Positions 1 through 8,281 of a stretch of 33,060 nucleotides of DNA are shown one piece after another. The notes below the pieces were generated by a model. The model was not told the origin of the DNA and did no database searches. It saw only the letters and a program-made list of their open reading frames with translations. The stretch's first letter is position 1. Every line of letters begins with the position of its first letter. Location of the stretch: assembly GCA_005191415.1 (NCBI GenBank), contig SUPS01000010.1, forward strand, positions 1 through 33,060. The letters are read 5' to 3'. A program made the position numbers and the translations under genes. The DNA comes from Candidatus Helarchaeota ASGARD archaeon Hel_GB_A. Lineage in GTDB: Archaea; Asgardarchaeota; Lokiarchaeia; Helarchaeales; HEL-GB-A.

Positions 1-146
1 ACATGATATAACTTAATAAATAAACAAATAATACAACTTTACATTAAAAATGAATAAATATTATAACCATACATTTATACGATCTCAGATTCTAATTAAA
101 GAATAATAGAAAAAACAGATTAATTGAGAATAAATCAGGGATTTGC
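1..146. other. AT-rich upstream region of the redox cluster
   Basis: This stretch is very AT-rich and holds no coding frame that I can support. A TATA-like TTTATAC at about 74-80 would place a transcript start near 104 and leave a leader of about 43 nt. An AGGG at 137-140, 6 nt before the ATG at 147, is the only ribosome-site-like element. The promoter assignment is tentative. Confidence 0.35.
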
Positions 147-1409
147 ATGTTAGATGATTATAAATATGACATTGATTATTGTGTTCGTTGTTCACTTTGC
201 AAGTGGGTCAATCCATGGGATTTAAAGAGTGCTAGATTCGCAAAAATTTGCCCAAGTAATGCATATTATCTCTTTGATGCTTATTCAGCTCAAGGGCGCA
301 TGGATATTGCTAAAGGAATACTTGATGAAGCTCGCAGAACTCTGTTAATTAAGTCTCCAAAGCTTCTGGAAGCAATATATGCTTGTACAACGTGTGGCGC
401 CTGTGATATTATGTGTAAACGTTCGCAAGATTTAGAAATATTAGAAACGCTCTTGGAGCTTAGAAAGCATATTGTAAAGCATGAAATCGGACCTTTACCT
501 AAACATATAGAGTTTTCAGAAAGTATTCTCAAAAATCATAATCCGTACCAAGAACCTCATGAGAACCGGCTTGCTTGGTTGGATAAAAGCAAGGAAATGT
601 CTTCTAAAGCGAAAATAATCTATTTTATAGGATGCACAACTTCATATCGAATGATAGAAATTGCAAAGTCTACAATAGATATTCTAGAAAAGGCAGAAGT
701 CGATTATACAATCTTAGGAAAAAATGAATGGTGCTGTGGAAGTCCACTTCTCCGTACAGGTCAAGAAACATTAGCACAAGAACTCATCGAACATAATATT
801 AAGGTAATTGAAGAAGCTGGAGCAGAATTAGTTATTACATCTTGTGCAGGATGCTATAGCACTCTAAAAGTTGAATATCCTAAATTTGCAAAATTCAATT
901 TTCAAATAAAACATTCTATTGAATTTATTGAAGACCTAATTTCTTCAGAGAAACTTGAACCTTTCTCAAATAAATTGAATATGAAAGTTACGTATCATGA
1001 CCCATGCCATTTAGGACGTCTTTCTGAACCATATATACCTTGGAAGGGTTCGAGAGTGGCATTTGGTAAGTTTGATCCTCCCAAAGAATTACGAAGAGGG
1101 ACTTTTGGAATGTATCAACCGCCACGAAACATAATATCTGCAATTCCAGGTCTAGAGTTGAATGAGATGGAACGAATCAAAGAATATTCATGGTGTTGTG
1201 GAGCGGGGGGTGGAGTAAGAGCCGCCTTTCCTGAGTTTTCTCTTTGGGCAGCTAAGGAACGAGTAGAAGAAGCAGAATTGACGGGGGCGGATGCGATTGT
1301 TACTTGTTGTCCATTTTGTAAGCGAAATTTAAAAGATAGTATAGAGACAGAAGGAAAGAAAATACAAATTTATGACCTTATTGAGTTAGTCGCCAAATCG
1401 TTAAAGTAA
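147..1409 (+). CDS. CCG-domain (Fe-S) oxidoreductase, HdrD/GlpC-like
   Basis: This is a probable cytoplasmic or membrane-associated electron-transfer subunit that takes electrons from a flavoprotein. The N-terminal ferredoxin-like part has two cysteine sets for [4Fe-4S] clusters: C12, C15, C18 and C35, and C80, C83, C86 and C90. Two CCG domains follow: C163, CC196-197 and C233/C236, then C287, CC350-351 and C388/C391, with the spacing typical of heterodisulfide reductase HdrB/HdrD noncubane clusters. At 420 aa it matches HdrD/GlpC/GlcF-type proteins. In the first ferredoxin set the gap between the third and fourth cysteine is 16 residues, longer than the usual three. The gene leads a same-strand cluster with two FAD oxidases at 1855 and 3429. 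A GlcD-GlcF-like partnership is therefore likely. The family call is firm; the substrate is unknown. Confidence 0.9.
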   Translation: MLDDYKYDIDYCVRCSLCKWVNPWDLKSARFAKICPSNAYYLFDAYSAQGRMDIAKGILDEARRTLLIKSPKLLEAIYACTTCGACDIMCKRSQDLEILETLLELRKHIVKHEIGPLPKHIEFSESILKNHNPYQEPHENRLAWLDKSKEMSSKAKIIYFIGCTTSYRMIEIAKSTIDILEKAEVDYTILGKNEWCCGSPLLRTGQETLAQELIEHNIKVIEEAGAELVITSCAGCYSTLKVEYPKFAKFNFQIKHSIEFIEDLISSEKLEPFSNKLNMKVTYHDPCHLGRLSEPYIPWKGSRVAFGKFDPPKELRRGTFGMYQPPRNIISAIPGLELNEMERIKEYSWCCGAGGGVRAAFPEFSLWAAKERVEEAELTGADAIVTCCPFCKRNLKDSIETEGKKIQIYDLIELVAKSLK

Positions 1410-1448
1410 ATAATAAATAGAGAAAAAATGGAAGGAATGAGAATTTAA

Positions 1449-1841
1449 ATGAAATTCTTAAGCAATGAATGGGTTAGTCAATATATAGAATCGCTGAATC
1501 AAGATGAGAATTTCAAAAGGATCACTAGAAAATGGGAAGATAATATCCTATTTTTCTTCCAAGAGAAGGATTCGATGGAATCTAAAGGGATTTTATTGAC
1601 AATTCATCACGGAGTATGTAAAGAAGGCAAAATTGTCTCAGATGTAGAGGAGGTGCCGATGACTATAATCGGTTCGATGGCAAATTGGAAAATACTTTTT
1701 CAAGGTAAAATCTCTTTTTTCAATCTTATAATTGAACAGAAATTAAGAATGAAAGGGGATGTTGATAAAATAATGAGAAATTTACCTGCCATTAATGCAA
1801 TGGTAAATAAAATTATTGAAATAACGGAAGTAGAGGAGTAA
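1449..1841 (+). CDS. SCP2 sterol-carrier-like lipid-binding protein
   Basis: This is a small 130-aa protein. The central part (about 60-120) follows the SCP2 pattern: strands ending in a Trp-containing segment (MANWKILFQGK), then a helix and the typical LRMKGDVDKIM segment, then a helical C-terminus. SCP2 folds bind acyl-CoA, sterols or other hydrophobic ligands in a tunnel. No signal peptide or membrane helix is seen. The gene lies 39 bp after the iron-sulfur oxidoreductase and 13 bp before the first FAD oxidase, so it is probably co-transcribed. Its place in a redox cluster suggests that it presents a hydrophobic substrate to the flavoenzymes. The family call is from pattern recognition only, and the sequence is divergent. 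Confidence 0.6.
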   Translation: MKFLSNEWVSQYIESLNQDENFKRITRKWEDNILFFFQEKDSMESKGILLTIHHGVCKEGKIVSDVEEVPMTIIGSMANWKILFQGKISFFNLIIEQKLRMKGDVDKIMRNLPAINAMVNKIIEITEVEE

Positions 1842-1854
1842 AATGGTGAATTAA

Positions 1855-3357
1855 ATGAAGAATATAAAAAATGAATTTGAGAAAAACGATATAATTGAAA
1901 AAAATCTTAAGCAAAAGTTACAGAAAATTGTTGGTAATGAAAATATAATAGATGATCCTAATAAGATAGAAGAGATTCTTGTAGATTATAGTTTTTTTCC
2001 GAAACGTTATCCACAATATATAGTTTTTCCTCAAAATCTCCATGAAATTCAGAAAATAATTCAATTAGCGAATAAATATAACATCCCCATCATTCCACGA
2101 AGTTCGGAAATAAGTTTCTATGGTGAAAGTCTTCACAGACAAGGGGGAATTATGCTTAATTTGAAAAGAATGAATAAAATTTTGGATATTAATGAGCGAA
2201 ATAGATCTATTCGTATCCAAGCAGGCGTTAATTGGGGTATGATAATTGATATTCTCAAAGAACACGGACTTAGACTAAACATGCCATTATTCCCACATCC
2301 AAAGAAATCAGTTCTTACAAGTTACTTAGAAAGATATCCTTTAGTAATTGCGACATATGAATATAGTGAGCCTTTAGGGGCTTTAGAAGTTGTGATGGGA
2401 AATGGTGCAATTTTTCGCACAGGATCTGCAGTTGGACCTGGGGAACCTGATGAGGCTCCAGAAACAGTTGCATTTGTTGATCCGACAGGCCCAGGCTCTT
2501 CTGATTTTTATCGGATAATCCAAGGGGCTCAAGGCACTATTTGTGCAGTCACGTGGGGAACTATCAAAGTCGAAGCCATACCTTCACTTCAAAGTTTATA
2601 CTTCATTTCGAGCGAAAGCCTTGAGATACTGGTTGATTTTATTTATAAAATTCAACGACGGATGATTGGCTATGAATGTTTCGTATTGAATAATATAGAT
2701 TTAGCCATCATTCTTTCTCAGCACTTATCTCAAGAATTTAAAAAGATAATGAGAGAACTTGCCCCTTGGAATTTGATTTTCGTTATTGGAGGGTTAAAGC
2801 GTTACCCAGAGGAAAAAATTGCATACGAAGAAGAGATACTTTTTGAGCTGGCAAAGCAAGTTAAATTATCTCCTCAAAAGGAATTACCTGGGATTATTAA
2901 TGCTAACCAAGAGATCTTAAAGATAATTGGAGAGGCTTGGAAGAAAGAACCTTATTGGAAATTTTTCTTAAAAGGTGCTTGCTGTGATATATTTTTCTTA
3001 ACTACCATGAATAAGGTGCCCGAGTTTGATAGAGAGGTAAGAAAGAAAACACAGCAATTTAATTATCCAGATGATTTATTAGGCAGCTATATGCAACCAA
3101 TTGAATATGGACGTGCATGTCATTTAGAATACAATTTCTTTTATGATTCGAAAAATAATCAGGAATTACAACATATTCAATCACTTTATCGAGAAGTAAG
3201 TGAGGTAATATATGATTTAGGAGGATTTTTTTCACGCCCATATGGTCTTTGGAAAGAGATGATCTTCTCACGCCATAAAATATATGCAGATACTCTTAAA
3301 AAGACGAAATTAATTTTTGACCCTCAAAATATAATGCATCCTGGGCATTTTTTTTAG
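1855..3357 (+). CDS. FAD-binding oxidase, VAO/PCMH family (copy 1)
   Basis: This 500-aa flavoenzyme has an FAD_binding_4 (PCMH) domain at about 50-235. It begins with the typical YIVFPQNLHEIQKIIQLA block and includes a QGAQGTICAVTWGTIKV segment. It ends in FDPQNIMHPGHFF, the usual C-terminal signature of GlcD/VAO-type FAD-linked oxidases. The pyrophosphate-loop region reads PRSSEISFYGES rather than the common Gly-rich GGGTSLSG type. The start at 1855 is supported by GGTGA at 1845-1849. A nearer ATG at 1843 gives only three codons. The protein is paralogous to the next gene, and both sit behind an HdrD/GlpC-type iron-sulfur protein that could accept their electrons. The substrate is unknown; 2-hydroxy acids, lipid alcohols and ether-lipid precursors are all possible. 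Confidence 0.85.
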   Translation: MKNIKNEFEKNDIIEKNLKQKLQKIVGNENIIDDPNKIEEILVDYSFFPKRYPQYIVFPQNLHEIQKIIQLANKYNIPIIPRSSEISFYGESLHRQGGIMLNLKRMNKILDINERNRSIRIQAGVNWGMIIDILKEHGLRLNMPLFPHPKKSVLTSYLERYPLVIATYEYSEPLGALEVVMGNGAIFRTGSAVGPGEPDEAPETVAFVDPTGPGSSDFYRIIQGAQGTICAVTWGTIKVEAIPSLQSLYFISSESLEILVDFIYKIQRRMIGYECFVLNNIDLAIILSQHLSQEFKKIMRELAPWNLIFVIGGLKRYPEEKIAYEEEILFELAKQVKLSPQKELPGIINANQEILKIIGEAWKKEPYWKFFLKGACCDIFFLTTMNKVPEFDREVRKKTQQFNYPDDLLGSYMQPIEYGRACHLEYNFFYDSKNNQELQHIQSLYREVSEVIYDLGGFFSRPYGLWKEMIFSRHKIYADTLKKTKLIFDPQNIMHPGHFF

Positions 3358-3428
3358 AATAGAACTTGTGGTGTTATGCTAAAAATAAATTATAAAAAAT
3401 TTTTGGACCAGATTGGAGGAATAGATAT

Positions 3429-4976
3429 ATGGTTTTGTCAAATATAGTTATCGCTGCACTAAAAAATGTAGTAGGGGAGAAATGGTTCTCTAATGATCCA
3501 GTTATCTTACAAGCTTATTCCAGAACCCGTACAGGACTTCCAATTGAGGGATTTCCTGAAGCTGTTCTTTTGCCAAAATCAACAGAAGAAGTTCAAGATA
3601 TTTTCCGTCTCGCAAATCGGTATTCATTCCGAGTAATTCCTGTAGGGTCGTTTTATTTTATGACTTGTGTTCCGATGAAACCTGATTATGTCTTAATCGA
3701 CCCGAAACGGATGGATAAACTCTGGATTGACGAGAAAAATATGTATGCAGTAGTTGAACCATACGTGACATTTGCACAGCTTCAGACGGAAGCAATGAAA
3801 AGAGGACTTTCATGCTACATTTCAGGCGCAGGATCTCAAATATCAGTGCTTGCCAATATGGTTTTTCAGGGGGCAGGGTTGCATGGATATCGATACGGGC
3901 TTGCGAACAGATGCATGCTTGCATTGGAGTGGGTACTCCCAACAGGAGAACTATTACAAATTGGATCAATTACGAATCCTAAGGCAGGATACTTTTGGGG
4001 CGAAGGGCCTGGACCTGATTTACGTGGACTTGTCAAGGGAATTTGGGGATATGCAGGAGGACTGGGCATGTGTACTAAAGTAGCGTTAAAACTTTTTCCT
4101 TGGGCAGGACCTAAAACCCTCCCTATCACGGGTATATCTCCTGAGAAACTTTGCAAACTCCCTTCTGAGCAGTTCAAGTTTTATATTGTTAAATTTCCTA
4201 CCTTACAAAAGGTCATTGATGTCATTTATGAATTAGGGCATGCAGAAATTGGTGGGAAATGCACCTGTTGGGCTTCGGCATGGTATGTATTTCTCCTTTC
4301 CCTGTCTAAGGAACAATTATTTGATTTCGATGAACAGCGTATCTTTAAAGATTCCCTGAAGAGAACTTTAGTTTTTATGATTGAAGGTCATAAATCCAAA
4401 AAGCAGGTAGCTTATGAAGAGAAAGTATTTAAAGAAATAATTGAAGAATATGGGGGAGTATTCCTCCCTGAAGAGATAAATAAGTGGTTTGCTGAGCGAT
4501 TGTCAGCCGAACTGATAAGATCAAATTTAATAACCCGTTTATGGCGAGTATCTGGTATGTTTCACCCTTTAAAATTAGGAATGGATACGCTCGACCACGC
4601 CGTAGAAATCCATCAAAGCACTTTAAAAATGGTAACAAAATATGTCGCAAAGCATTCCAAATCAATCTACAATGATGAAGGAGAAGGAATGTGGGTAAAT
4701 CCATATGATCTTGCACATGAAGGACATGCTGAAAGTGCTTTAGCCCCAGCAGATGTAAAAGGGCAACAGCGCGCTCAAACAATTGGACTTCAAATTTTTA
4801 TGGATGATCTTCAAAATAAAAGACGTTCTATCTTGGGTATTTTAGAACCAGTTATTCGAATTTTCGGTCCAACAGCCTGTAATTTCCATAAATATATTTA
4901 TGCTATTAAGAAGACCTTTGATCCAAATAATATCTCCAATCCTCCTTATCCCATTGACCTAGAAAATGAAGTTTAA
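3429..4976 (+). CDS. FAD-binding oxidase, VAO/PCMH family (copy 2)
   Basis: This is a second 515-aa FAD-linked oxidase. The PCMH domain covers roughly residues 35-225. The family pattern is AVLLPKSTEEVQDIFRLANR, then a strand and the DPKRMDKLWIDEKN turn, and later GLVKGIWGYAGGLGMCTKV. The C-terminal signature is KKTFDPNNISNPP. A good ribosome site, GGAGG at 3415-3419, lies 9 nt before the ATG. Relative to copy 1 the FAD pyrophosphate loop is further changed (PVGSFYFMTC), and the middle cap domain carries a unique Gly/Glu/His-rich stretch near residue 425. The two copies are clearly diverged, so they probably have different substrates or form a heteromer. Electron transfer to the iron-sulfur protein at 147 is inferred from context. 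Confidence 0.85.
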   Translation: MVLSNIVIAALKNVVGEKWFSNDPVILQAYSRTRTGLPIEGFPEAVLLPKSTEEVQDIFRLANRYSFRVIPVGSFYFMTCVPMKPDYVLIDPKRMDKLWIDEKNMYAVVEPYVTFAQLQTEAMKRGLSCYISGAGSQISVLANMVFQGAGLHGYRYGLANRCMLALEWVLPTGELLQIGSITNPKAGYFWGEGPGPDLRGLVKGIWGYAGGLGMCTKVALKLFPWAGPKTLPITGISPEKLCKLPSEQFKFYIVKFPTLQKVIDVIYELGHAEIGGKCTCWASAWYVFLLSLSKEQLFDFDEQRIFKDSLKRTLVFMIEGHKSKKQVAYEEKVFKEIIEEYGGVFLPEEINKWFAERLSAELIRSNLITRLWRVSGMFHPLKLGMDTLDHAVEIHQSTLKMVTKYVAKHSKSIYNDEGEGMWVNPYDLAHEGHAESALAPADVKGQQRAQTIGLQIFMDDLQNKRRSILGILEPVIRIFGPTACNFHKYIYAIKKTFDPNNISNPPYPIDLENEV

Positions 4977-5054
4977 ATCTGAAAATTTCAACAAAAATGC
5001 ATGCAAGAATTATAGGTATAAAATTAAAAATGATAAGTCGTGAAGGGAACCAAG

Positions 5055-6464
5055 ATGAGTGATTATGATGTGATTGTGATCGGTGGTGGAATCGGAGGGA
5101 CAGGAGTAGGTGCATTATTAGCATATAGAGGATTAAAAGTTCTCTTATTGGAGAAGAATTCGTTTATTGGAGGACGATGTAGTTCGTATAAAAAAGATGG
5201 ATTTACGGTTTCGAGTTATATTCATGCATTTTCCTCTAGTGATAAAGGAGCTCTGGGTGAAATTCTCCGAAAAATAAAAATGCCAGATGAAATAGACTGG
5301 GTACAACAGAGTAGCGCTCTGCTAAATTTTAAAGGGATTGAATTCAACCTACCGATCTCCTCTGATATTAATAAAGTCTTAGAAATTGCTAAAAGAATGC
5401 CTATCCCCCAAAATGAATTGGAAAAATTGCTGAAGCTTAATATGGATATGCTTTCACTAAGCTCAAAAAAGGTTCATGCGTTGGATGAACTCGATTTAAA
5501 ATCATGGCTCTCACAACATACCGATAATAGCTTTGTGCACGCAATGACAGCATTTCTTTCAGCTGCTTCTTTTGTGATTCCTTATTATGAAGCATCCACA
5601 GGCGAGTATATTCGCATTCTTCAGAACATGGTCGCCGCAGGGCAAGGCGGTTATCCACGCGGAGATTGTATAACGATCCCTCAGGCATATTGTAAAGGAA
5701 TAGAGAAATATGGAGGGGCTATTAAATTAAATACGGAAGTTAAAAGAATTATAATTGAAAATGATAGAGTATCGGGCGTTGAATTGCTTGATGGTAAAAA
5801 AATTAATTCAAAAATAGTTATAAGTAATGTAAATATTAAAAATACTGTTTTTGATCTTGTGGGGCAGGAATTCTTTGAAAATAAATATACGAAATATTTA
5901 AAAGATTTAAAATATTCTTGGAGCGCTATTGTTTTGAAAATTGCCCTCAAAAAGAAGGTAACTGAGCATACAGCATTTATATATTTCCCTACAGATAATC
6001 CTGTTGAATATTTTCAGCAATTAGAGAGAAGGAAAATCCCCGATGAGTTCTTTCTCTGGGTTGTTGTCCCTTCAAATATCGACCCTAACCTTGCACCTCA
6101 TGGAAAACAACTAATTTGTTGTGGTACTCCACTCCCATACTCGAAACATGAAGATTGGAGCCCATGGGTGGAACAATGCTACACGACTCTAATAAATCTC
6201 ATGCCGGAGATACCAAAACATCAACTTTGGCAAGATATCGTAACGCCTTCTGATATCGAACGAGTGCTCGGGGAAGAAGGGGCTGTTATTGGGATTGCAC
6301 AGACAATAGACCAGGTAGGAAAAAATAGGCCTTCTATTAAATCGCCTTTGCCAGGATTATATTTTGTCGGGGCGGAAGCAGGTGGTTGGGGCATAGGTAC
6401 TGAATTAGCTGCCCAAAGTGCTTTAGAATGTGCAAAAATTGTCTTAAAAGATCTTAAGACTTAA
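5055..6464 (+). CDS. FAD-dependent oxidoreductase, phytoene desaturase/amine oxidase-like
   Basis: This 469-aa flavoenzyme has an N-terminal Rossmann dinucleotide-binding motif (VIVIGGGIGGTGVG), then LLLEKNSFIGGRCSS, the classic carotenoid-desaturase and monoamine-oxidase layout. Near the C-terminus LYFVGAEAGGWGIGTELA matches the second FAD contact of the phytoene desaturase family. I chose the ATG at 5055 because an AAGGGA element sits 7-12 nt upstream; a GTG at 5040 would overlap that element. It is the last gene of the redox/lipid cluster and ends 17 bp from a convergent gene. CrtI-type enzymes act on polyisoprenoid chains, so an isoprenoid or lipid substrate is plausible. No carotenoid pathway neighbours are present. 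Confidence 0.8.
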   Translation: MSDYDVIVIGGGIGGTGVGALLAYRGLKVLLLEKNSFIGGRCSSYKKDGFTVSSYIHAFSSSDKGALGEILRKIKMPDEIDWVQQSSALLNFKGIEFNLPISSDINKVLEIAKRMPIPQNELEKLLKLNMDMLSLSSKKVHALDELDLKSWLSQHTDNSFVHAMTAFLSAASFVIPYYEASTGEYIRILQNMVAAGQGGYPRGDCITIPQAYCKGIEKYGGAIKLNTEVKRIIIENDRVSGVELLDGKKINSKIVISNVNIKNTVFDLVGQEFFENKYTKYLKDLKYSWSAIVLKIALKKKVTEHTAFIYFPTDNPVEYFQQLERRKIPDEFFLWVVVPSNIDPNLAPHGKQLICCGTPLPYSKHEDWSPWVEQCYTTLINLMPEIPKHQLWQDIVTPSDIERVLGEEGAVIGIAQTIDQVGKNRPSIKSPLPGLYFVGAEAGGWGIGTELAAQSALECAKIVLKDLKT

Positions 6465-6481
6465 AATTAACTTTTTTCTAA

Positions 6482-7261
6482 TTAAATTGGTATTTTTGGT
6501 TGATATACTAGACGATCATGTTGATCTGATAAAATTTTTTCATTCTGATAGAAAATTGTGTTTCCTTTTCTAATAAGTTTGACTGGCATGACGTTATTTT
6601 GGAGATAAAAGGTGTAATGCTGACATTCTCTATGACAAGGGAAGATTCCAATGCGATCCCAGTCTTCAGGTTGATCACAGTTTGCGGTTAAACATAATCT
6701 TGTAGTAGTGATATGTCCGTAGGGAAAATATAGAGATTTATGGAAATCTGGGAAATTTAAATTGATTCCTTGCAATGGATTATCTAGATCAATTCGTTCA
6801 ATGCCATTATTCTTCAAGAATTCGCGATACCAAGGAATATTCAAGTTTGTGGTTCTAAAATAGTTCCAAGTGTTGGAAGATATTTTTTCTCTCAGATAAA
6901 TTATACGTGGATCTCGTTTAATTTTTGTGAGTAAACGACCCAGAACAGGTTTCAATTGAGGAAATTGATGCTTGATCACATTAAAAACGCCCCAATCATT
7001 GAATATTACCTCACTACTTCCAATTTTGTCAGAAATATAAGAAAATAAAGGAATTAATTTCTGCAGTCCCTTGTCTGTAACGTAGGGTGTCACTAAGCTG
7101 AATGAAATAGAATGGTTTTCTACGAATTTCAATACGAGTTCAAGTTCTTTTTGGTGGGGAATTAAATTTTGACAGAATTCAGTCCCGAAATATATTCTAG
7201 AATAAGATTCGGTAAAGTATTCCAAATCCTGTAAGTTTGTTATATAAAGAGTGTGTTCCAT
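6482..7261 (-). CDS. Peptidase U32 family protein, UbiV-like
   Basis: This 259-aa protein has U32 hallmarks, notably VIFNDWGVFNVI near residue 90 and the LGRLLTKIKRDPR segment that follows. Cysteines at C30, C190/C195, C209 and C213 fit a [4Fe-4S] site spaced as I recall for UbiV, where two of the cysteines are four residues apart. U32 proteins with such clusters include UbiU/UbiV (oxygen-independent ubiquinone hydroxylation) and tRNA or rRNA hydroxylases. The ATG follows the TGA of the upstream U32 gene directly (TGAATG), so translation is coupled and a heterodimer is likely. True protease activity is not implied. The substrate is open, since archaea are not known to make ubiquinone. Confidence 0.75.
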   Translation of the reverse strand: MEHTLYITNLQDLEYFTESYSRIYFGTEFCQNLIPHQKELELVLKFVENHSISFSLVTPYVTDKGLQKLIPLFSYISDKIGSSEVIFNDWGVFNVIKHQFPQLKPVLGRLLTKIKRDPRIIYLREKISSNTWNYFRTTNLNIPWYREFLKNNGIERIDLDNPLQGINLNFPDFHKSLYFPYGHITTTRLCLTANCDQPEDWDRIGIFPCHRECQHYTFYLQNNVMPVKLIRKGNTIFYQNEKILSDQHDRLVYQPKIPI

Positions 7262-8251
7262 TCACATCACTTCCGGAAAATAGCACATACTATAGCGACA
7301 TGGGCGCTCATAAGTGAGGTAGTATGAGATTCGTGCAACTTGAATGAATTTTTCACGATTCGGCTTTTTGTCCAGGAACTTAAGGAGATTATTGAGAAAA
7401 GTAGTATCTTTTACTTTTTTCCATCCTGGATTGGCGCGCCCCACAATTTTAACGCTGGTAATTCCAATCTTTTTTAAGTCATAAAGTGCGCAAATTCCAC
7501 AAGGTCGGTCATCAATATGGGTGTGGGTCCAAATATGTTGACGTTTTTGAGAACTAATCAATTTAAAAGATGATTTTGAATCTTTAGACCCTCTTTTCGG
7601 AGAATCGGTTGTAATCTCAAATGGCATCATGCAAGCATTCCCAAACTTGCGTGTATTATTTTCAATTGTTAGAAAGCCATGATGAAAAGTACAAAGCCCA
7701 TCGATATTTGGACATTTTGAACCAAAAATAAAGACTTCTGTTTCTATTGTCGTGTGTTTTACGATTGCTTCGATTTCTTCTAATGTAAGATGTCTTTCAA
7801 GGATAACACGCTTAGCACCGAGGGATTGAAAAAATTTCGCACTTTCAGAATTGAGAGTATTTCCGCCAGTACTAATGTGATATTGAAGTTGAGGATAATA
7901 TTTCTGAGCATATAATAATAATGCTAAGTCGGATATGAAGATGGCATCGATATTAAGTTTGGCGAGTTTTTTAAGATAGCGTTTAATGAGTTCATATTGT
8001 TCGAGTATGAAGTAATGGGCATTGAAGGTAAAATAAATTTTTGTATCGAGATTATGAGCGATTTGGATGGCAGATTTTAATTCTTCAAAATTTTTAAAAT
8101 GTGCAGCTTGAGCTTGTCTTCGGCTGATCGAAATGGCGGGATATCGTTGTTGCCAATCTGCGGGAAGGACGCCACAATAGAGTTCATCAGCTCCTGCTTC
8201 AATGATGGCTTCAATCTCGTCCAAGCGGCTAACCGGAGCGAGAAGTTTCAT
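7262..8251 (-). CDS. Peptidase U32 family protein, UbiU-like
   Basis: This 329-aa protein has the U32 opening KLLAPVSRLDEIEAIIEAGA followed by DELYCG, and a TIM-barrel-like repeat of strands and helices. The cysteines C180, C187, C207 and C251 resemble the four ligands of the [4Fe-4S] cluster in UbiU, where the first two are also seven residues apart. The metal-site block reads FGSKCPNIDGLC. A further CxxC member (C254) and a C-terminal CRYSMC are extra. It sits between an M42 aminopeptidase (30 bp upstream) and the UbiV-like partner (zero gap). The family call is strong; the UbiU-like reading rests on cysteine spacing and on the pairing. Confidence 0.8.
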   Translation of the reverse strand: MKLLAPVSRLDEIEAIIEAGADELYCGVLPADWQQRYPAISISRRQAQAAHFKNFEELKSAIQIAHNLDTKIYFTFNAHYFILEQYELIKRYLKKLAKLNIDAIFISDLALLLYAQKYYPQLQYHISTGGNTLNSESAKFFQSLGAKRVILERHLTLEEIEAIVKHTTIETEVFIFGSKCPNIDGLCTFHHGFLTIENNTRKFGNACMMPFEITTDSPKRGSKDSKSSFKLISSQKRQHIWTHTHIDDRPCGICALYDLKKIGITSVKIVGRANPGWKKVKDTTFLNNLLKFLDKKPNREKFIQVARISYYLTYERPCRYSMCYFPEVM

Positions 8252-8281
8252 TTCAAAAGATCGCTATTCCTCAAAATGTCA

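Noticed and set aside
6482-8251. The two U32 genes as one protein broken by a stop
   Set aside because: Each has its own full cysteine set and a proper ATG; two-subunit U32 pairs are known, so two genes is the better reading.
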